This document shows, piece by piece, positions 62,050 through 64,000 of a DNA stretch of 64,000 nt. Source of the DNA: Tissierellales bacterium (GTDB lineage Bacteria; Bacillota; Clostridia; Tissierellales; Sedimentibacteraceae). Made by a program: the position numbers and the translations under genes. The stretch is from contig JAHDQO010000017.1 in the NCBI GenBank assembly GCA_018433765.1, forward strand, positions 1 to 64,000, read 5' to 3'. Within the stretch, counting starts at the first letter, position 1. Each line of letters starts with the position of its first letter. The notes under the pieces are model-generated. The model did not search any database. It was not told where the DNA came from and worked only from the letters and a program-made list of their open reading frames with translations.

Positions 62050-64000
62050 TTAGTTCATTTTTTCTTTGAAAACAGCTCTAAGATATGAAGGCTTTGATAA
62101 TTTTATTTCTATAGTAGTGCGGTATGACTTATCAATTCCTTCCCAACCAGCAAATTCAAATCCATATTTAGGTATTGCTTCAACAGTTATAGGTATATCT
62201 TTAAAATAAATACCTTCCCATGGGATGGATGAGTTTTCTATATTTAAAGTATTAAGCTTTACTATACCACCTTTATCTACTTCAACTTTAATTTCAGCAG
62301 TACCATTTAAATTAAAGTATTCTGTGATATGCTGGCGTATATGTTTTGGACGCTCTACTGCAAAATTTTTCATAACTTCAATTTCATCTAGCCAGTTTTC
62401 TATATTGCTGTCATGTAAATTCCATTTTGTAATATGATCAATTACATTTGGATAATAAATGTTTTTCATAGTTTCAATATTATCAATTACAGCTTCAGGT
62501 AAAAAAGCTGTATTAAGTCTATCTGCAAAAATATTAATGAATTTATTTTTAAATGTATTATTTTGTAGTAAAGTTCTTAATAAAAAAGTAGACCAAGGTG
62601 GATTAGGCCATTCTGGACCATTAGGTTCTGTTGCTCTTTCTAAAGAATTATTTTCAACTGTTTTTGTACCCTTAAATAAACCAAATCCATAATCTAAATC
62701 AAAAATCATCCACCTCCAACGTCCATCATGACCGTAAGGTGCATTTGGATTATAAATAGGTGTTCTTTTGCGCCATATTCGTACATTGTTTCCCGGCCAG
62801 TCACGATTATCACAGTAAATTTGCAGTACATTATATTCAATGAAATTATCAATATCAATTTGAGTAGTTATAAAATTGTAATTACTATTAATTTTTATGT
62901 CATGATTTTTTATATAATCTATCATTCTATTATAATGCATTTCATCACCAACATAACCTTCTTGAATTTCGACTCCTGCTATACCTGTTGGATTTTTAAT
63001 TATAACTACATCTTCTTTTTCTATTGCATAATGATTATTTATATAGTTTTTATCTAATGCTTCTCTAATATTTCGAATACCGTGATATTCTCCATTTATA
63101 AATAGTATACAGGGCTTTGAATTTTGCGTATCTAAAATCATTGGAGATTTTATTAAGCTTTGTATTAATGCATCTCTAAATAAAGAGTCTTCACTATCAG
63201 TTGATGAAGTTCTAAGTAATATTCTTGAAAAATTACATATTTCTTTATTATTTCCAAAGAAATCATATTGAAAATATTCATTATCATCATAATCTAAACG
63301 AGCAAATAGAGATAGAGGTTTTAAAGTACTAGCTCTTGAGTATCCACCATAAGTTCTAATACCAATATTTTGAATTATTCCTACTGAACCGTCAGGTTGA
63401 AACAATTCTATACTTGCTTTTCTTTCCCAACTTTTACCTCGTTGATTGTAATTAGCAGGTGTGATTTGGTTTATTTCACAATTAGGGTTATTAATTATCC
63501 AGTCATCAAAAACTTTTCCAGCTACATAAATACCCTTTTCGTAATCAAATAAATTTTTAGGATCAGTGACTAAAGAAATAACAGGAACATTATATGTATT
63601 ATATATGTCCTTATTAACAAAGTAACTTTGTGTATTAATTTCACTTTTTGGATATCCATCTTTATAAACTCTAGCTCGAATTATAGTAGATGAATTATCT
63701 TTTGATTGTATTAATATTGGATTAGTATACTTATTTGAATTTTTAGTAGGGATAGATCCATCTAAAGTGTAATAAATATGAGAACTAGAATCATTTGATT
63801 TTAAAATTAATTCAAATGATTTTTTATAAAAACCACCCCCATGCGAGAAAATGGGCTTTTCTAATCTCTTTGTGTTTGGGCCTGGAATTAATATTTCACT
63901 CATATTAGTTTTGCCGGGTGTTCCACCATCAAAACCATATAAATTAGAACTTCCATCAGGTTTTTTTCCATAAGAAATATTTTCTTCCATAGGCTGGAGT
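62050..64000 (-). CDS. CotH kinase-family spore-coat protein (5' end beyond window)
   Basis: The frame stays open to base 64000, so the start is outside. The visible 650 residues begin in the last part of a lamin-tail-like domain (NISYGKKPDGSSN). Next comes a chitobiase C-terminal-type beta domain (IYYTLDGSIPT, about residues 40-115), then the CotH atypical kinase domain (about 120-520; VPVISLVTDP, LRTSSTDSEDSLFRDALIQ, and RWRWMIFDLDYGFGL with the metal Asp residues), and a C-terminal InlB-type repeat (FEFAGWEG...YLRAVF). CotH kinases phosphorylate spore coat proteins. Co-transcribed with the deacetylase downstream. Confidence 0.88.
   Translation of the reverse strand, partial: LQPMEENISYGKKPDGSSNLYGFDGGTPGKTNMSEILIPGPNTKRLEKPIFSHGGGFYKKSFELILKSNDSSSHIYYTLDGSIPTKNSNKYTNPILIQSKDNSSTIIRARVYKDGYPKSEINTQSYFVNKDIYNTYNVPVISLVTDPKNLFDYEKGIYVAGKVFDDWIINNPNCEINQITPANYNQRGKSWERKASIELFQPDGSVGIIQNIGIRTYGGYSRASTLKPLSLFARLDYDDNEYFQYDFFGNNKEICNFSRILLRTSSTDSEDSLFRDALIQSLIKSPMILDTQNSKPCILFINGEYHGIRNIREALDKNYINNHYAIEKEDVVIIKNPTGIAGVEIQEGYVGDEMHYNRMIDYIKNHDIKINSNYNFITTQIDIDNFIEYNVLQIYCDNRDWPGNNVRIWRKRTPIYNPNAPYGHDGRWRWMIFDLDYGFGLFKGTKTVENNSLERATEPNGPEWPNPPWSTFLLRTLLQNNTFKNKFINIFADRLNTAFLPEAVIDNIETMKNIYYPNVIDHITKWNLHDSNIENWLDEIEVMKNFAVERPKHIRQHITEYFNLNGTAEIKVEVDKGGIVKLNTLNIENSSIPWEGIYFKDIPITVEAIPKYGFEFAGWEGIDKSYRTTIEIKLSKPSYLRAVFKEKMN

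Noticed and set aside
1-64000. tRNA, rRNA, CRISPR array, riboswitch or intact transposase
   Set aside because: I looked on both strands for conserved tRNA arms, regular repeat-spacer arrays and transposase motifs and found none that I could support; a covariance-model search would be needed to exclude small RNAs.

Overview
The window is AT-rich, gene-dense DNA with strong AGGAGG-type ribosome binding sites and frequent GTG/TTG starts. It carries a spore photoproduct lyase, a CotH-type coat protein kinase, a YlbF-family protein, NhaC antiporters, a HypA/HypB nickel insertion pair and many radical SAM enzymes. Together these point to an anaerobic, endospore-forming member of the Clostridia (Firmicutes). 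I cannot name the genus from sequence alone. I see no rRNA, tRNA, CRISPR array, phage or intact insertion sequence.

Region 1 (1-15.6 kb) is the most unusual part: a peptide natural-product (RiPP) locus. Four short precursor peptides share one leader (starting MKSLNELIWN) and end in glycine-rich cores with two to four cysteines. They lie in two pairs, and each pair is enclosed by the same 14-bp inverted repeat. Around them are three radical SAM/SPASM enzymes, a fourth protein that looks like a maturase without its radical SAM cysteines, a glycosyltransferase, an ABC exporter, an M55 D-aminopeptidase, a secreted M16 metallopeptidase, a lipoprotein and the end of a subtilisin-like protease. The locus keeps traces of an old duplication of a lipoprotein-ABC transporter unit in which each copy has lost the opposite gene.

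Region 2 (15.8-23.0 kb) is a seven-gene MoxR/DUF58/Bat operon for envelope or stress functions. Region 3 (23.1-31.6 kb) is a mixture: an NhaC antiporter, an M28 peptidase lipoprotein, a nitroreductase, a cupin protein, a Nudix hydrolase, a split YdcZ-type transporter with a divergent Crp/Fnr regulator, and a long palindromic repeat flanked by 26-bp direct repeats. Region 4 (31.6-38.8 kb) holds a FadR-type regulator facing an operon of a DUF5692-like membrane protein, HypB, a large iron-sulfur flavoprotein and HypA, with two operator-like palindromes and a good sigma-A promoter between them. No hydrogenase is present. Region 5 (38.8-52.1 kb) has a vanadium haloperoxidase-like protein, a TetR/GNAT pair, an AraC-GyrI/GyrI/ABC-2 efflux set, a YlbF-family protein, a polysaccharide deacetylase, a MOSC protein, a flavodoxin-PNPOx fusion, spore photoproduct lyase, an alpha/beta hydrolase and a divergent isoprenoid-synthase-fold protein.

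Region 6 (52.2-61.2 kb) is a coherent catabolic unit. A PrpR-type sigma-54 activator is followed by a -24/-12 promoter and six genes: a PrpF-family isomerase, a MatC-type dicarboxylate carrier, the two subunits of an aconitase/LeuCD hydratase, a type III CoA-transferase and an HMG-CoA-lyase-like enzyme. The order suggests uptake, isomerisation, hydration, CoA activation and cleavage of a branched unsaturated dicarboxylate such as mesaconate, itaconate or a relative. The window ends with a minus-strand CotH kinase/polysaccharide deacetylase pair; the CotH gene continues past base 64000.
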